From contig NC_090177.1 of the NCBI RefSeq assembly GCF_024679245.1, positions 26,722,632 through 26,786,631 on the forward strand: a stretch of 64,000 nucleotides of DNA. Reading direction: 5' to 3'. Under the pieces are notes generated by a model. The model worked only from the letters and a program-made list of their open reading frames with translations, had not been told where the DNA came from and made no database searches. The DNA is from Pseudorasbora parva (Eukaryota > Chordata > Actinopteri > Cypriniformes > Gobionidae). Position numbers and translations under genes: made by a program. This document shows positions 34,301 to 47,000 of the stretch, in pieces. Every line of letters starts with the position of its first letter. Position 1 is the stretch's first letter.

Positions 34301-36287
34301 AATAGAAAGAGCACGCCATGAGCCACGCACAATTTTGCATGTCTTCACGTCTATAGCAATATTCCAATTAACAAATCTATATTAAAGCACAAGGCTGGAC
34401 TGTGAAGGTCTACTGTACATTAAGGAGAAATTGTTACTTCTATATTTGTACTATTGTGTTTTAAAGGGAGGGGGTGGGGCGGTGGGCACAAATGTCTTAA
34501 GAGAGCAGATTGGTCTCTGGTCACACTCACTCATCACCATGGCTTTCAATCATATGTAGGTCCGGGTCATGTGATCATGTATTTAATGATTCTGAAGGCT
34601 CCTTAGCAGGGGTCATGGCAGCCTCTCTTTATTAGTCTCTCTCCTTTAGGGCCAGAAATGCTTTTGATTATCTTCTGCATTGCGATATTCTTTCTCCATC
34701 CCCCACTAGCAGTGCATCCTGGAGCCTCCGAGCTCCTCAATCATAGATTAGCACTGCCTCTGTGTGCAAAATGGAGCAAATTACAGTGACATTACTGTCA
34801 GTCAGTCCCTCACCAAATCTACCTCGCTAACTACACATTTTTAAACCTCTCCTGCTAAATATTCAGTTCACTAAAGACCCTTTAGCATGTCTGTTCGTGT
34901 CGTATGCGTGTTCGTGTGTGTGTGTGTGTGCGTGCGCACCAAGCTCTTGTGCCAACGATTTGATCCCAGTTGATCTCGAGATTTAAGCACGCACTGCGCT
35001 TTTAGAACAAATCAAACAAAAGCAAACACAAGCAGCCCTCAGTATTAAATCAAACACTCTGGACCAGAATGCAAAACGGCAGGTTTTTTTTTTTTATCAT
35101 TCGTTTTTTTTGCGCCTTGTTTTTTCACCTTGAGGTGTTCTGGTTGTGTTTGGGAGGCTTGAGGTTTCAGGTCTGTGGCGTTACGTTGGAGTCCATAGCA
35201 GCAGAGTGGATTAATGGCCATTAAGAAAAGTCAACAGATAAGAGACTTACAGCTTCCATCCCGGATCCTTCCTCTCCATCTCCCTCCGAAGTAGAATAAT
35301 GAGGTGGAGGAGGAGAGGACGTACAGGAGGAATGGAAGGACACATAAAGTAGAGGAGAACAGGAGGAAACACGTACAGAGGACACGAAGAGAGTTGGCAT
35401 CTGTGAAACCATCAGGAAGGGTCCTGTCCCCAAAACAAGTCCAGTGTATTTTTTCGATACCTTGAAATGGATTGGGATATATACAACACATTTGAAGGAG
35501 GTCTGCACTTCAGTTACAGAAACAAATTCACTCCCACTCTCCACTTTCACAGTGGACCGTGAAGTGGAGGATGGACAGGTGATCATTTTCTTCTCCCACA
35601 TACAGAGGGGGACGCTGGGAGAGAGAGCAGGACAGACAGGCTGAGGTATTTCCAGGTGAGCTCCCACCTGCATATCTAAATGCATAAATTAATGATTCAG
35701 AGGTCAGAACGAATGGAAAAGTGCTTCAGGACACAGCGAGTGCTTATTTACAGCAAATACAAAGGTCTCTTAAGTTTTCTTCTTGCTCTTTTTCTCTTCT
35801 TACTTTCCATTACACCCCCAAATCAAAAGTGTCTTCATTTAGTTAGTGCTGTCTGGAGGATTGGCGTGCCGTAATTCCTCCTTTGAAGTAGCTAAAAACA
35901 AAGAAAATCAGAAATCAATGGCTCTCAGAGGGGCATGGAGGCAGAACGAACGAAGGGAGGCCATGGAGAAGGCATGAAATGCAGGAGCAGACCAGTACGC
36001 GGAGGACACGTTGAGCTGTCCGCTTCAGCACTGAAGTGTCCTTCAGAGATTCATCCCCATGTTTGTCCTCTTCATCTGTCGGTCGTTCTCACTGAAGCGA
36101 TATTAAAGCGAAAACTTGATGAAGCTGTGTTTTCTCTCTCCTAACATTTTTAAGAGCCAGATGGTTTTCCTTGGTGACAGGAAAACCACTGACAATGAGG
36201 ATGATCATCATGGGAGGGACACAGTCAGTTATGTGGTCCAGAGGGACAATGGTATGTGTATGTAGACAAAGAGCGTTGAAGATCGGT
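31377..36287 (-). other. Probable long 3' UTR of nol4l
   Basis: Nearly 5 kb directly follows the nol4l stop codon without transposon ends, exons or long microsatellites, unlike the flanking DNA. NOL4-family genes have long 3' UTRs as I recall. A 154-aa minus-strand ORF at 35221-35685 has no recognised domains and is not called. Confidence 0.4.
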
Positions 36288-36505
36288 TCAGTTCTGTTGT
36301 AGTATGAGGTTCTCCAGCTCATCTGCCGATCGTAGCAGGAAGGCCGCAGACTCGCGGTATCCTGCGATCAGCTGACGCACTGCCGCTACCTCTGTATGGC
36401 TGAGCTGAGCTGAAGCCCCGCCCCCTCCTCCGTTCCTGCCGAGACTGCTAGAGCTTGACGAGGATGAATTCGATGCCAGAGACTTCATACTGAGATCAGT
36501 AGGCC
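36288..36505 (-). CDS. nol4l: nol4l last coding exon
   Basis: It encodes [12 protein letters not shown], a run of nine serines, a Gly run, then [18 protein letters not shown] and the terminal LILQQN with TGA. The Ser and Gly runs look variable; the C-terminal 35 residues are the conserved part. Confidence 0.92.
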
Positions 36506-39500
36506 CTGAACGGAGAGAATAAAAGTATAATTATGGACATAATAAGAACACAGACACAACTCTTAGGGGAGGATACAGATATTGATTTTATGATTAATCT
36601 CATTTGAACTGCATTTAAATGACCTTAATATCTATTCTTAAATCCCAGGATTGCTCTTTTACTCCCTTCTAATCTACAGTCCTATAGGAAATGAGGTCTG
36701 TCCAAAATTATTGTGTACTGAAAAAATAATAGCACACCCTTGTGGGCTGCATGCAATCTCAAACTGCATCACCCGTGTGAAATCTTTTAAACTGGTTCAT
36801 TTAAAAAACAAAAAAACAAACATGCAGTACAGAACGCGCAGTCTTATTCATGAACAACTGACTCTTTAAGAGTCAGTCCTTTTAATAAATCATACAAAAT
36901 TACTCTTCGTGGGAATTTATAACCCCAGAATCAGTTTATGATTTTATATGATTTTATAAAAATCATCAGTTAATGATTTTAACTTTTTAAAATAAAACAT
37001 TTACATTTCCACAGTTTTTATAGCAGTCTTTTGTTGTTCTGATTATATATATGGTACATTAAATATATATCATCAAGTGCAATAATATATTATTAATAGA
37101 AGTAAAGTATTATCAATATAGGTAAATTAATTGTCTGTAATTCAGTTTGCAATTTCAAAGGTTTCAAGAACGGTATTTTCTTCAATAACAATTATACCAT
37201 GGGCTGTCTGAATACTCAATTCTGATTGGCTGGATGGTGTACAATAACAACAATAAAACTTAATGCACAGGTAGTTGAAAGAATAAGCTTTCTATTGATG
37301 TATGGTTTGTTAGGACAGGACAACAATATTTAAAAACAAATATACAACTATTTGAAAATCTGGAATCTGAGGGTGCAAAACAATCGCCTTTAAAGTTGTC
37401 CAAATGAAGTCCTTAGCAATGTACATTACTAATAATAATTAATATATTTATGCTAGGAAATTTACAAAATATCTTCATGGAACATGATCTTTACTTAATA
37501 TCCTAATGATTTTTGGCATAAAGTAAAAATCATTTTGACCCATACAATGTATGGTTGGCTATTGCCATAAATATACCTGTGCGGCTTATGACTGGTTTTG
37601 TTGTCCAGGGTCACATATTAAAAATAATATTATTATTATTCATTATGATATTCATAAATTTAAACATTTTTAAGACATGCTGCGGCACCTTAGAAGTTTG
37701 AAACCCTGCTTGAAAACCACTGATTTATGCATTATTGCATATCATAAAATAAGGTCAAATTTTACAGCAGCATTTATGTATCCTTCCAATTGTGTGATAA
37801 GGCATTGAATAAGTTTCAAATCAGTTATCCCTTATTTTAGGATTCTGCTTCCTCTTACCATTGGTCTGGGCAGTAGCTGTTGTCAGAGACACAGGGTGTT
37901 GCATGTTGGCACACAGTCCACCGAAACCTCGGTAACTGTAGTTGAGGCCTCCATTGATGTATAGCTGGTCCTGGGAGTAGGCTGAGGCAGCAAGGGAGTA
38001 TGCAGAATGGGTCAGTGAGACCGGCTCACGAGAGACCGCTTTTTCCAGAGATACTGGGTCCTCCTGAGAGAGAAAGAGACAAATATATCAGGCTAACTTG
38101 ATTTTAAAATAAAGAAAGACAAAATAACATACCAAGTCATCTCCAATTTTCACAAGTACATGCATCACATACGCTTCTACAACAGTACTTACGTGTGCCT
38201 GGTAGACATCCATGCGCATTCTTTTGGCAGCTTTGCGTGATTCGCTCTCACAGGCAGCTGCTAGAATGTTTTCAGCCATGGCTGAGGTCAGGTGGGGTGG
38301 CGTGGGTCGAGTCTGCTAGTGCACACACAGCATATTTAGTAGATCCACTTTTGTGGACTCTTTTTATGGGTTATTGTGAAAGAACATTTTATTTCTCAGA
38401 TATCTCAGATATCTCAAAATTTGTGCAGTAGTTTTGTGTTTTGCAAGTTTTTAAAATATGTATCTTATGCTCACCAAGGCTGCATTTATTAGATAAAAAA
38501 TACAGCAAAAACAGTAATATTATGAAATATTATCACAACTTAAAATAGCTGTTTTCTATTTGAATATATTTTAAAACATAATTTGCTCTTGTGATGGCAA
38601 AGGTACATCTTCAGTGTCACATGATCCTTCAAAAACCATCCTAATATGCTGATTTGGTGCTCAATAGCATTTTTTCCAGCTTAATATTGTTGTTGGAGCT
38701 GTAATCTTCAGGATTAAAATTTCTTCAGGATTCTTTGACAAACTTTTGAATAGTAGTTTATACACAATATATCTATTTATTTTTGTACAGTTATCTGAAA
38801 ACAATTTTGAGGAAATATTGCCTTGCTGTATAGAAACATTAAAATATGTATTAATAGTTTTGAAAGTTTTTCATCTTAATTTTTTTTTTGTAAAAAAATC
38901 TTCATATCAAGCAATACATCTGCATAACTAGTCTAAATTAATTATGTAATATTTATTAAATGTAGCAAAACTTATGTTAGACAAATTAAACGCCTCTGCT
39001 AAATCTCTTTTTACACTTAAAAACAAACAACACCTACAGCCATTCTAATGTTGGGTGGGAATTTTCAACTCATGAATATTAATTCAGAATTTTTGCCTAA
39101 CCTTGGTGTTTGCTTCGTCACTAAACAAAACTCTATTTCTCAGTATCTGCCATGAACTGTGTTGGCCACCAGGGAGCGATATAAGTCATCCAACCATAAC
39201 AAAAAACAGAAGTGGCAGCTGAACATGTAGTGCGTGTACCTCCATGCCGTTTTTCTTCATGCGGCGGCAGGATTTGAGGTAGGTGCGGATGCGTTTACGA
39301 GCGCGCTCCTGGAACTCTGGGAACTGACGGCTGCAGGATTCAATAATGGCCTGGATCTTCTCTTTAGGCTGTTTAGAGATTGGCACCATACGGTCCAGGT
39401 TCTCATCCACAAAGAGACGCACAAACATCTAAAAACAGAGAGAGAAAAATAGGTCAGCCAAATTAATTCCTTAAACGAAGTGTAAGGAATGAGTAAAAAC

Positions 39501-42500
39501 CACACATAAAACATGCTTTCAGAAATTGCAGTTTAAGTTGCAAATAAAAAGCCATGAGAAACCACATGGTTTACTGCAAGACTAACCTTTTCGTGCAGTA
39601 GAAAATCATCAGCTGAATTTTCTGATACTCACATTAAAGGCCTTCAACCTCTCTGGATCCACTCCTTCTACATCATTGATCTTATCGCTATCGTCGTGTT
39701 CATCATGGTCATCGTCATCATCATCAGCCGCCTGAGACCGACCAACAGTCAGATCTTCAGCACATATCTCCATTTTTATTGAATCATAGCTGCCTGAACT
39801 GTATTGAGGAGACTACAAAAACACACAAAGAAACCAAGGTAAGTCTTCTGTCTGCTAGAGCATATAGACTTTCAAAGGAGGACATGGACTGAAAGATGCA
39901 TCAAAAAACAGATGATATCTACCAACGAGGCAATTCATGGCTGACTACAGTGCTTCGGCTGATGAAAACATGTCTTCAAGGTCTAACCATGTTATTCAGA
40001 CGTTCTCAGTATCGAGCGTCTTGCACTTATTTCAGATCGAGAATCTGTTCATTTGAAAGATAGTTTTGCACTCTTCTTTTTACAAAGACAATACAAATAA
40101 AAGGAGACAGGAAGCAACAGAAGCTGACCATGGAAAACAGGAATGTAATGAACGTTTCTATTCAGACTGGAGCCTTGCTCGGCAGTCTGTTCAAACCTCT
40201 CTGCTTTCGTCTGTGTAAAGAACACTGCGGTGCTAGGAGCTAGCTAACTGAATGAATGAGGTTTAATCGAACGCCTTTCATGATCGTTGGTTCAACTCAC
40301 ACTGTACGCTCAAAACAAATGTCAATCTGGGTGAAGGAATAGTCTACTGTGTCGAAGTAAAATAATGACTAATGTCTTTGCGCTGTAAACATTTTTTGTT
40401 GTTTTTTGTTGGTTTAACTTAAAAAAGTAAGTAACCTGGTTGCCTTAAAATTTTGTGTTTATTGAAATTAAAAATTCATTCATTGTATTAACTCAAAATT
40501 TCAATGAACTCAAAATTAAGGCAACCAGGTAACTTTTTTTCTAAATAATTTTTTATAGTGTGTAGAAAAAAAGGAAAAAAAGCATTGCATTAGTGTTTGT
40601 TTTTTAATGCATTGTATTTTCAGTGCTTGCAACATGGCTGTATATTTAAGTTGTTAATATTTCAAAATTCAAATGACAACATTTCATATACAATTTCATT
40701 ATTAAAAATGCGATGATCCATATTCACCTTGGGGAATTTGCTTAATTTCCCAAAAATTCAGTCTGTTTAAAAATAACACCTATAATATTCAATGGGGCAA
40801 TTTTCAGTATATTTTTTCTACTTTAAAAAATTAAATTCCAACAAATTCAGTGATTCAAATTCAGCAGAATATTAAAGCTACACTGTGTGATATTTTGGCC
40901 AATCCCCCTCTTCACATTCGACACGGTGCCATCGAGTGTTAAAACGTGAAAGGCGAAGCTTGAATTCATGGGTATGTCCCTCTTTGGCTAATGTATACTT
41001 TCAAGATGGAGGAGCAACATGGTGACCAGCATTCGAACCCCTCATCCGTATGTATTTTCAATGGCATATAAACATACGAGAATACTTTATTACTTGAAAG
41101 AAGTTAATATACATTAAAGAGCACATATATTTTTGAAAGAACTAAGTGTTTTTAGCTAAGAATAAACTAAAAAAGTTACACAGTGTAGCTTTAAACATTG
41201 CACATCCGGGAACTGCAGGAATAGCAGGAGAGTACCGATGCATAATCGTCATCTGCCATTAGTCACCTAACCAGTAGGTGTTGCAAGCGGCTGATGACGA
41301 AGACCAAAGCAACAGTTAGATTCATTCATTCACAAAAACTGATCTACAGAAATGGAGAAAGTGGTAAGTAGGTGATTATCAGGGCCAGTAGCATTGAGTC
41401 ACATTAAATGTTTTCTTTATATCGTGTTTCTATTAGAGGGAAATGCGTATGTGAATATTTTCATATCATGGGCTCATCTGCTTTCCTGTATATAGTATGT
41501 TTAATTAAAAGGGGATGTCTAACAGTGATGTCATTTTGTTTTTTGACCACAAAAATGTCACTAAAGAAGTGTGTTTTTGGTTGTGAGGGAAAGATAACCA
41601 TGTTCAGCTTCCGAAATAAACCAGCGTTAAGGTAACAGTACGCAATTTGTTTTTCCAGAAGTTTGTGCAAATGTGTTTGTTTGTTGTAGGGCTGGTCCAA
41701 AAACCATTTGAGCTTCGAAGCTTCGGTAGTAATCAACACCAAATATTCGGAGAGGTGGGGCTGAACATATTCTTTCCTCTAATAAAGGCAGGAATCTTGA
41801 GAAGCGGTGCACCTCACACAGGCAGGGTTTATATGCTCAGAGAACAGACACCGCACTAGTGATACAAAACACACAGCTCTGTTACATCCCAGGAACACGC
41901 TCCTAAATTTTGCAGTAGATTAATTTAGATTGATAATCACTGGTAATAGGCTTGCTGTGTTAGTCTGTGTTGGTGTTCAGGCATACACCGGTAACATCAC
42001 CTGCCCACCACGGCTCCGCCCCCACCGTTGTTTTGATATCTTATATAAGTAAGGAATAATTGACAACGGGTCGTTAAATTATTAGAAAAATAATGCACAC
42101 CCAAGGTGGTGATGCGGTCACAACGTGAATTTTTATAAAAAAATATAAAAATAATTATTAATAATCAAAAGTTATTATTTGTTTATTAAAAATTATTTTG
42201 TTCAGTTAGAGAACAGATTACCTACAATTAAAAACTGAACATGCAGCATAAGCCAAACAAGAGTCTCAGTACAGATCAGCAGCAGGAGTCAGATTTCATT
42301 CATCACAAGAGCGAGGAGCTGAATGACAAGATGATCGCAGAAGATTTGATTTCAAAACGAAATGTAAAAGCGCCTATTTAAGGGAGTTTATCATTGTACT
42401 GTTTTGTTGTTGTGTTTTTCATTAAGAATTATAGGCTAATGAACCCAAAATTCAAGCAACCCGCCTCTGAATTGGCATTAATTCTAAACCGAAACTAAAA

Positions 42501-43782
42501 TAATTCGTTCAAGGTTAAAGTGACGGAAATGCACTGTAATGCGATGGTGAGTGAAAATGTTCTTACTGTCACATCCCTAATGGTTAAAAAGCCTAATATA
42601 TTTTGATTCTATTATTCTATTTTTCAGGATGTCAAACCAATACAGCTTAACCCAAAATGCAAGCTCAGGCATGCGCTGCTTCCATATAAACTCACGCATT
42701 TGTGCGCTCTAGACAGAGAATACTGGGAACACTTAGGCTAAGAAGAAGCAAATATATTTATTAAGTATAACGAGGTTGGGTTCCTATTCAACTGCCCATC
42801 CTATTAAAAACGGCTACGCTATATAAGATAATTTTGGGAAAAAAAGTATTGTATTTTACCTGAATTTATAGTGTAAATGTATTCAAGTGCAAATGAGAAC
42901 CATTTAGGTGAATATCAACCCACAGAAGGAATATTCAAATATTCTGGTCCAGCCCTAGTTCCGCCCACTGCACGCCTCCATGAGTTCAGCAGTTTTCAGA
43001 AAGAATCGGTACAGTGTAACTGTCCTTTATAAATATGATAAAACTAAAGACTCTGTGGAGATATGAAGGATTCAATACTACTCTGGTTAATCAAGATTAA
43101 CATGAGATTGGCAGAAAGTCTGTGCGTGTGTTATGCCCCCTTTAATAAGCTATACAAAATTTGATCTTTTAATTTTACTGTTTTGAGGCATAAATTATTT
43201 TCTTTATGGGGAAACTCTTACCTGAGTCTTTGATTTGTTGCTTTTTTATATTATTGTTAGGATGTCAAAAGGTAAGGTACTTTATTTCCAAGTCAACACT
43301 AAATAAAATACAAATTTACCAGTGAAATTGAACTGCTACTGGTATCAACTACTTAAATTTTGGTATTGTGACAAGTTCAACCCTTATTATTTACCATTTT
43401 TTGTTCTAAATTAATATAAATACCTTGTTGTTATAGTCCCTGATGTCTCGGTCAAGGCGTAGCTCTGAGGATTTGGGGTATTTTCTGCGCAGCTCTTCTG
43501 CTTGCTCTGGGTTAAAGGTCGCCAGCATGGCGGCAGCACTGGGCAGGGCCTGGCTCAGTCTGTCACTGAGGTTGACTGGTTGCTGGTCCTCTGAGGATGA
43601 GGACGAGGAAGTCGTGCTGAAGTCGAGCGGAGCCGCGGTACTGTTTCCGTTGCCGTTAACCTCGGCGTACGAGCCCGATCCAGGTCCTGTCCCCGTACTG
43701 TCGCTCACGCCGGCTGCACCTACTGAGGGAGGAGTCAGTGTGCGAATCCCGTTGCCACTCCCACTTTCAGAAGATGAATCAT
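36288..43782 (-). CDS. nol4l: NOL4/NOL4L-family nuclear protein, 3' part, 6 exons
   Basis: Partial gene; upstream exons are not recognised in the window. Exons, 5' to 3': 43782-43424, 39812-39633, 39428-39240, 38312-38193, 38063-37859, 36505-36288, all GT-AG and in frame, giving about 423 residues and a stop. Features in order: a Ser/Gly-rich segment starting [26 protein letters not shown]; an Asp-rich stretch; the conserved core [20 protein letters not shown]; a basic segment ([16 protein letters not shown]); [20 protein letters not shown]; a Tyr/Ser-rich part; and the end [17 protein letters not shown] with NLILQQN. These match recalled human NOL4L, and less closely NOL4. The molecular role is poorly known; family members are nuclear. 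The 5' exon (about 40 residues in the human short isoform, more in the long one) probably lies beyond the window. Confidence 0.85.
37859..38063 (-). CDS. nol4l: nol4l exon with Tyr/Ser-rich segment
   Basis: It encodes [20 protein letters not shown] and [13 protein letters not shown], ending AQTN plus one base of a Gly codon. 205 nt, entry phase 0. Confidence 0.92.
38193..38312 (-). CDS. nol4l: nol4l exon [11 protein letters not shown]
   Basis: A 120-nt phase 0-0 exon encodes [20 protein letters not shown] and [15 protein letters not shown], a hallmark NOL4/NOL4L block. Confidence 0.94.
38455..38762. repeat. Dispersed cyprinid-type repeat in nol4l intron
   Basis: Words 'gctcaccaaggctgcattta', 'cagtgtcacatgatccttc', 'atatgctgatttggtgctc' and 'ggattctttgac' mark the same family as 16330-16570 in opposite orientation. 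Confidence 0.65.
39240..39428 (-). CDS. nol4l: nol4l core exon
   Basis: A 189-nt phase 0-0 exon encodes [38 protein letters not shown] and [20 protein letters not shown], the best-conserved part of the family. Confidence 0.95.
39633..39812 (-). CDS. nol4l: nol4l acidic exon
   Basis: A 180-nt phase 0-0 exon encodes [27 protein letters not shown], a run of seven Asp residues followed by HDEHDDSDK, and [11 protein letters not shown]. Confidence 0.94.
40381..40560. repeat. MITE family A, copy 3 (short form)
   Basis: It has the same arms as 10840-11212 (AAGTAACCTGGTTGCCTTAA and its mirror) but is only 180 bp; about 190 bp of the middle is missing. It lies in the nol4l intron between the acidic and Ser/Gly exons. 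Confidence 0.8.
40872..41194. repeat. Family C inverted-repeat element
   Basis: TTAAAGCTACACTGTGT is mirrored by ACACAGTGTAGCTTTAA. 323 bp, bounded by TTAA on each side. Confidence 0.75.
41558..41635 (+). pseudogene. Possible THAP-like zinc-finger fragment
   Basis: [20 protein letters not shown] looks like the start of a THAP-type domain (Cys-x-x-x-Cys then F-S-F). THAP domains are common in fish DNA transposons. The reading frame stops soon after. This is a weak call. Confidence 0.25.
41687..42957. mobile_element. 1.27-kb inverted-repeat element (TAGGGCTGGTCC ends)
   Basis: TAGGGCTGGTCC at the left is mirrored by GGTCCAGCCCTA at the right, with further inverted similarity inside. No transposase ORF is seen. 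No convincing target duplication was found, so the superfamily is left open. Confidence 0.55.
43424..43782 (-). CDS. nol4l: nol4l Ser/Gly-rich exon
   Basis: A 359-nt exon (entry phase 1) encodes [19 protein letters not shown], a Gly/Ser/Thr-rich stretch, [35 protein letters not shown] and DIRDYNNK. The [12 protein letters not shown] start matches the recalled human NOL4L exon junction. Confidence 0.9.
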
Positions 43783-44999
43783 CTGAAAATATACACAACA
43801 CAGCAAAAATTAGTTTTACAACAGACCACACATTGCATTATTCCGACAACATACAGTTTGATAATATGCGTTTCGGTGTTCAATATTGATAATAGTGTTT
43901 CTGCATGTAATTTGAGCAAAACATCAAATAATGACAATTTCCAAATTTAATAATTTTACCAAAAATTAAATATAAATTATCAAAAATAAATAAATAAATA
44001 ATTTACCAAAAAAATTTAAATAAATTATTGGTCAGAAAAATGGGTAGCTTTGCCATAAACAATTAGTTGAGCCGATATATGCTACGGTCATCAAACCAAA
44101 AAATGTATAAAGTGCCACAGTGTTTACAATTTTGGGAGGCAATAAATGGTTAACTTATTAGTAATATTGGGAGAGAAAAAAGTATTTTAACATATGGAAC
44201 ATTTGAATAAAGGAAATCAACATTAACAGTTAATTTTAACTTGCTGGTCATATTTTACTCTATGTTAAAGGCCTTCCACTCCAGGCAGACAGCTAATTGG
44301 TAACTGTAACACAGCAAATGGCTACTGTCTGCAAATGACACTTTTGACTTTGTCTGTAAGTGTTAAGCCTATTTATTTATTTTTTAGAAGATGCTCCTTT
44401 CAAAACGTGTTTTTTATGTTGCCCACTGCCAGGACTTCTTCCTGCCATACTAACAATTTTAGCATGCTAATGCGCTACACTGGAAGTATTCACAACATCT
44501 ACTAATGACAGCTTGTCTGGATCTACAGTGCATCCACTACAAATTCTGTTCTACCAGAGGCATTTGATGGTGTTCGTGGTATTCAGTGCAGTCCACTTTG
44601 AAAGGCTGGTTGTATGAAAATTAGTTTATGAAGAGATCTATACCACAGAGCTCTATACACTATACACGGAAACACACACCACGTGTTTGAAAACATAAGA
44701 TCTACAGATATACAAATTCCCAAAGTGTTCCTTTCAGAAATTACATATAAGTTCATAAATTGCAACTTCGTCATTACAAATATGTAATTACAAGTATATT
44801 TAAATCCAAAGAAGTTTTGATATAAATTATAATGTAAATTTTAGTTCACCATAATGTGTGTTAATATATTCAGCATTACACTTTAACCATAAGACAATAG
44901 TAATTATGAAATGACATATAAATATATATTTAGATGAAAGTCCTACATAAGTGGGTTAAAAACGATGAGCGTGTAATGCCTACATGGGGCTATAGAGGA

Positions 45000-45420
45000 A
45001 AACAACAGTGACAGAATTGGGGTCAGAGTACAGTGCCAGCAGGAAAAATAAAGACAGAGAGAGGGAGGAAAAAAAGAGAGGACAGGATGGATTGGATGTA
45101 GAGGAGAGGGCACAGGCCGGTTGGAGAAGGAGGGATGGAGATTGGATGAAAAGAGGGAGGGGTTGATGCAGAGTGAGTAAGGGGAAGAGGGCAGCGGGAA
45201 GCAGGTCAGAGTCAGGGGCACTGAACATCGATGGAGGAAGGGATAGAAGGATGGGGGGATGGTGAAATTATCAGTGGAGGACACTGGATGAGAGGATGTT
45301 AGAGGGAGAAGGATAAAAGAAAGCTGGGTGGTATGGAAAGGGAGAGGGACAGAAAGAAGGAGGGATGGAAAAATAAGCCAGAAAGTGAGAGAGAGGCAGA
45401 AAAAGACATTGAGTGTGTGG
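45000..45420. repeat. Polypurine-rich low-complexity tract
   Basis: The plus strand is dominated by A and G in gagaggaggga-type words over about 400 bp. The minus-strand CT-rich ORFs here are compositional artefacts. Confidence 0.7.
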
Positions 45421-46460
45421 AGGGGGTGAGCGTGGCAGAGACAGCCGCATATTTATTGGAGTATAAAGAGTATTCATGCAGGGAGAGGAAGGCCGGACTA
45501 ATGCCTACCAGCTCTGCTAAAAAGCTCTGAAGCGTCCACACACATACACTTGCACTTTTTCTTGCTATTCCTTCCTTCACTGGTCTTTCAGGAAAGGTGT
45601 TTGAATGACAGATGAGAGAGCTCCCAGTGTAATGTCCATAAAATGTGTGAGTGTGCACACGGGCGCTGCGGTGGACGTGTCTCTTATGCACCGTGATGTG
45701 CTGAATACACTATTTGCTTGCCTCTGCTCAGTAAGCGGCTGCAGCAGTACAATACAATACAATTACCCTCGGTTTCCGGTTTTATTTGGCAGAAACGCTT
45801 TACTCTTAGCATTGTGCAACAAGTGTCGCATCAGCCGTAACATCATAATATTATTTTAAACACGCTTAAATGTAACTAGTATGATAAACAGAGCTAGCTT
45901 TACCACATACTCGTAACCGGAAAAGCGGAAATGGCGGTGCCGACTGTGTCCCGTCATAATAAAAATACCACTTTTATTCATATTGATCAGATATTAAATG
46001 CCCGATTAATTCGAAAATAAAACCAATCAAGTAGAAAAAGGAATATAGGTTGAATTTTTTTTGTCACTTTGGAGTATTAGCTGTGGACCATGAGCACACA
46101 GAATGCATCTTTGAAGTAACTGGACCGAAGGGAGTTGCTTTATCATAGTAGTGTAATATTCAGACCAGCCTGGACAAACATACAATTCAAATCCTTGTGC
46201 TTTAGCAAGGCCAGTGGAACGATGGTTTGATAACCTGCTTAATACGATACGAAACCCTGAAAGCAGGTGGCAGCTTCCTGAAGCTCTCCTTTCTCATTTG
46301 ATGCAATAATGACAGCCAATAAAACCTCTTAACCGTGTGACAAGCGTGAAATATGATTAGCCTTGGCTTTGTCACTCATCTGGACCCAGTCCAGTTCACT
46401 CCTGAGGAAAGTTCCCTTTTTATTCATCAAACCCACTGCATCTGAACATCCTGGAGTTTC

Positions 46461-46502
46461 ACCATCCATCCATCCATCCATCCATCCATCCATCCATCCA
46501 TC
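46461..46502. repeat. (CATC)n microsatellite
   Basis: About ten tandem CATC units. Confidence 0.97.
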
Positions 46503-46976
46503 CTGATTTTAGGGCAAAATTATACCTATCCTAGAATTATTATTGTTTTAAAGATAGGTCAAAGGTGACTTTAGGTTCTGCTTCATTTTGCAAGTTTGCA
46601 ACATGTTAAAAGTTCTGTATGTAAGAATGACAGCTAGCACTCGAAAATTCAAAATGTTTGCACCGTCCCTCCTCATCAGACTTGATGCTCATGCGGGTTG
46701 CCAGTTTGAGGACACGCAACAGGAACACGTGACAATGTAAGGCGAGGAGACTTACACACTATAAGTTGATTAGTTGATTTATTTGCGCTTTAATGTGCTT
46801 TTATTCATAGAGATATTTAGATGGATGCCGAGACTTATGTCGGGTGGAATCTGCGATCTCTGACCCAGTTTGTTTGCTGGCTTCCATGGTAGCAATCCAC
46901 TTTTTTCAGCCAACTGGCAACCTGTGGTGTGGAAATACTATTGGGTAAATTGGCAACATGCGGTATCGCATAGACC

Positions 46977-47000
46977 AAAAAAAAAAAAAAAAAAAAAAAA
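46977..47000. repeat. Poly(A) run
   Basis: About 24 consecutive A residues. No LINE or SINE body was recognised upstream. Confidence 0.9.

Noticed and set aside
35221..35685. 154-aa minus-strand ORF in the presumed nol4l 3' UTR
   Set aside because: Ser/Thr/Val-rich with no motif or family resemblance. It lies after the nol4l stop on the same strand, and there is no supporting evidence for a second cistron.
43443..43889. 148-aa plus-strand ORF
   Set aside because: It is the antisense shadow of the nol4l Ser/Gly-rich exon, whose sense frame matches the family.
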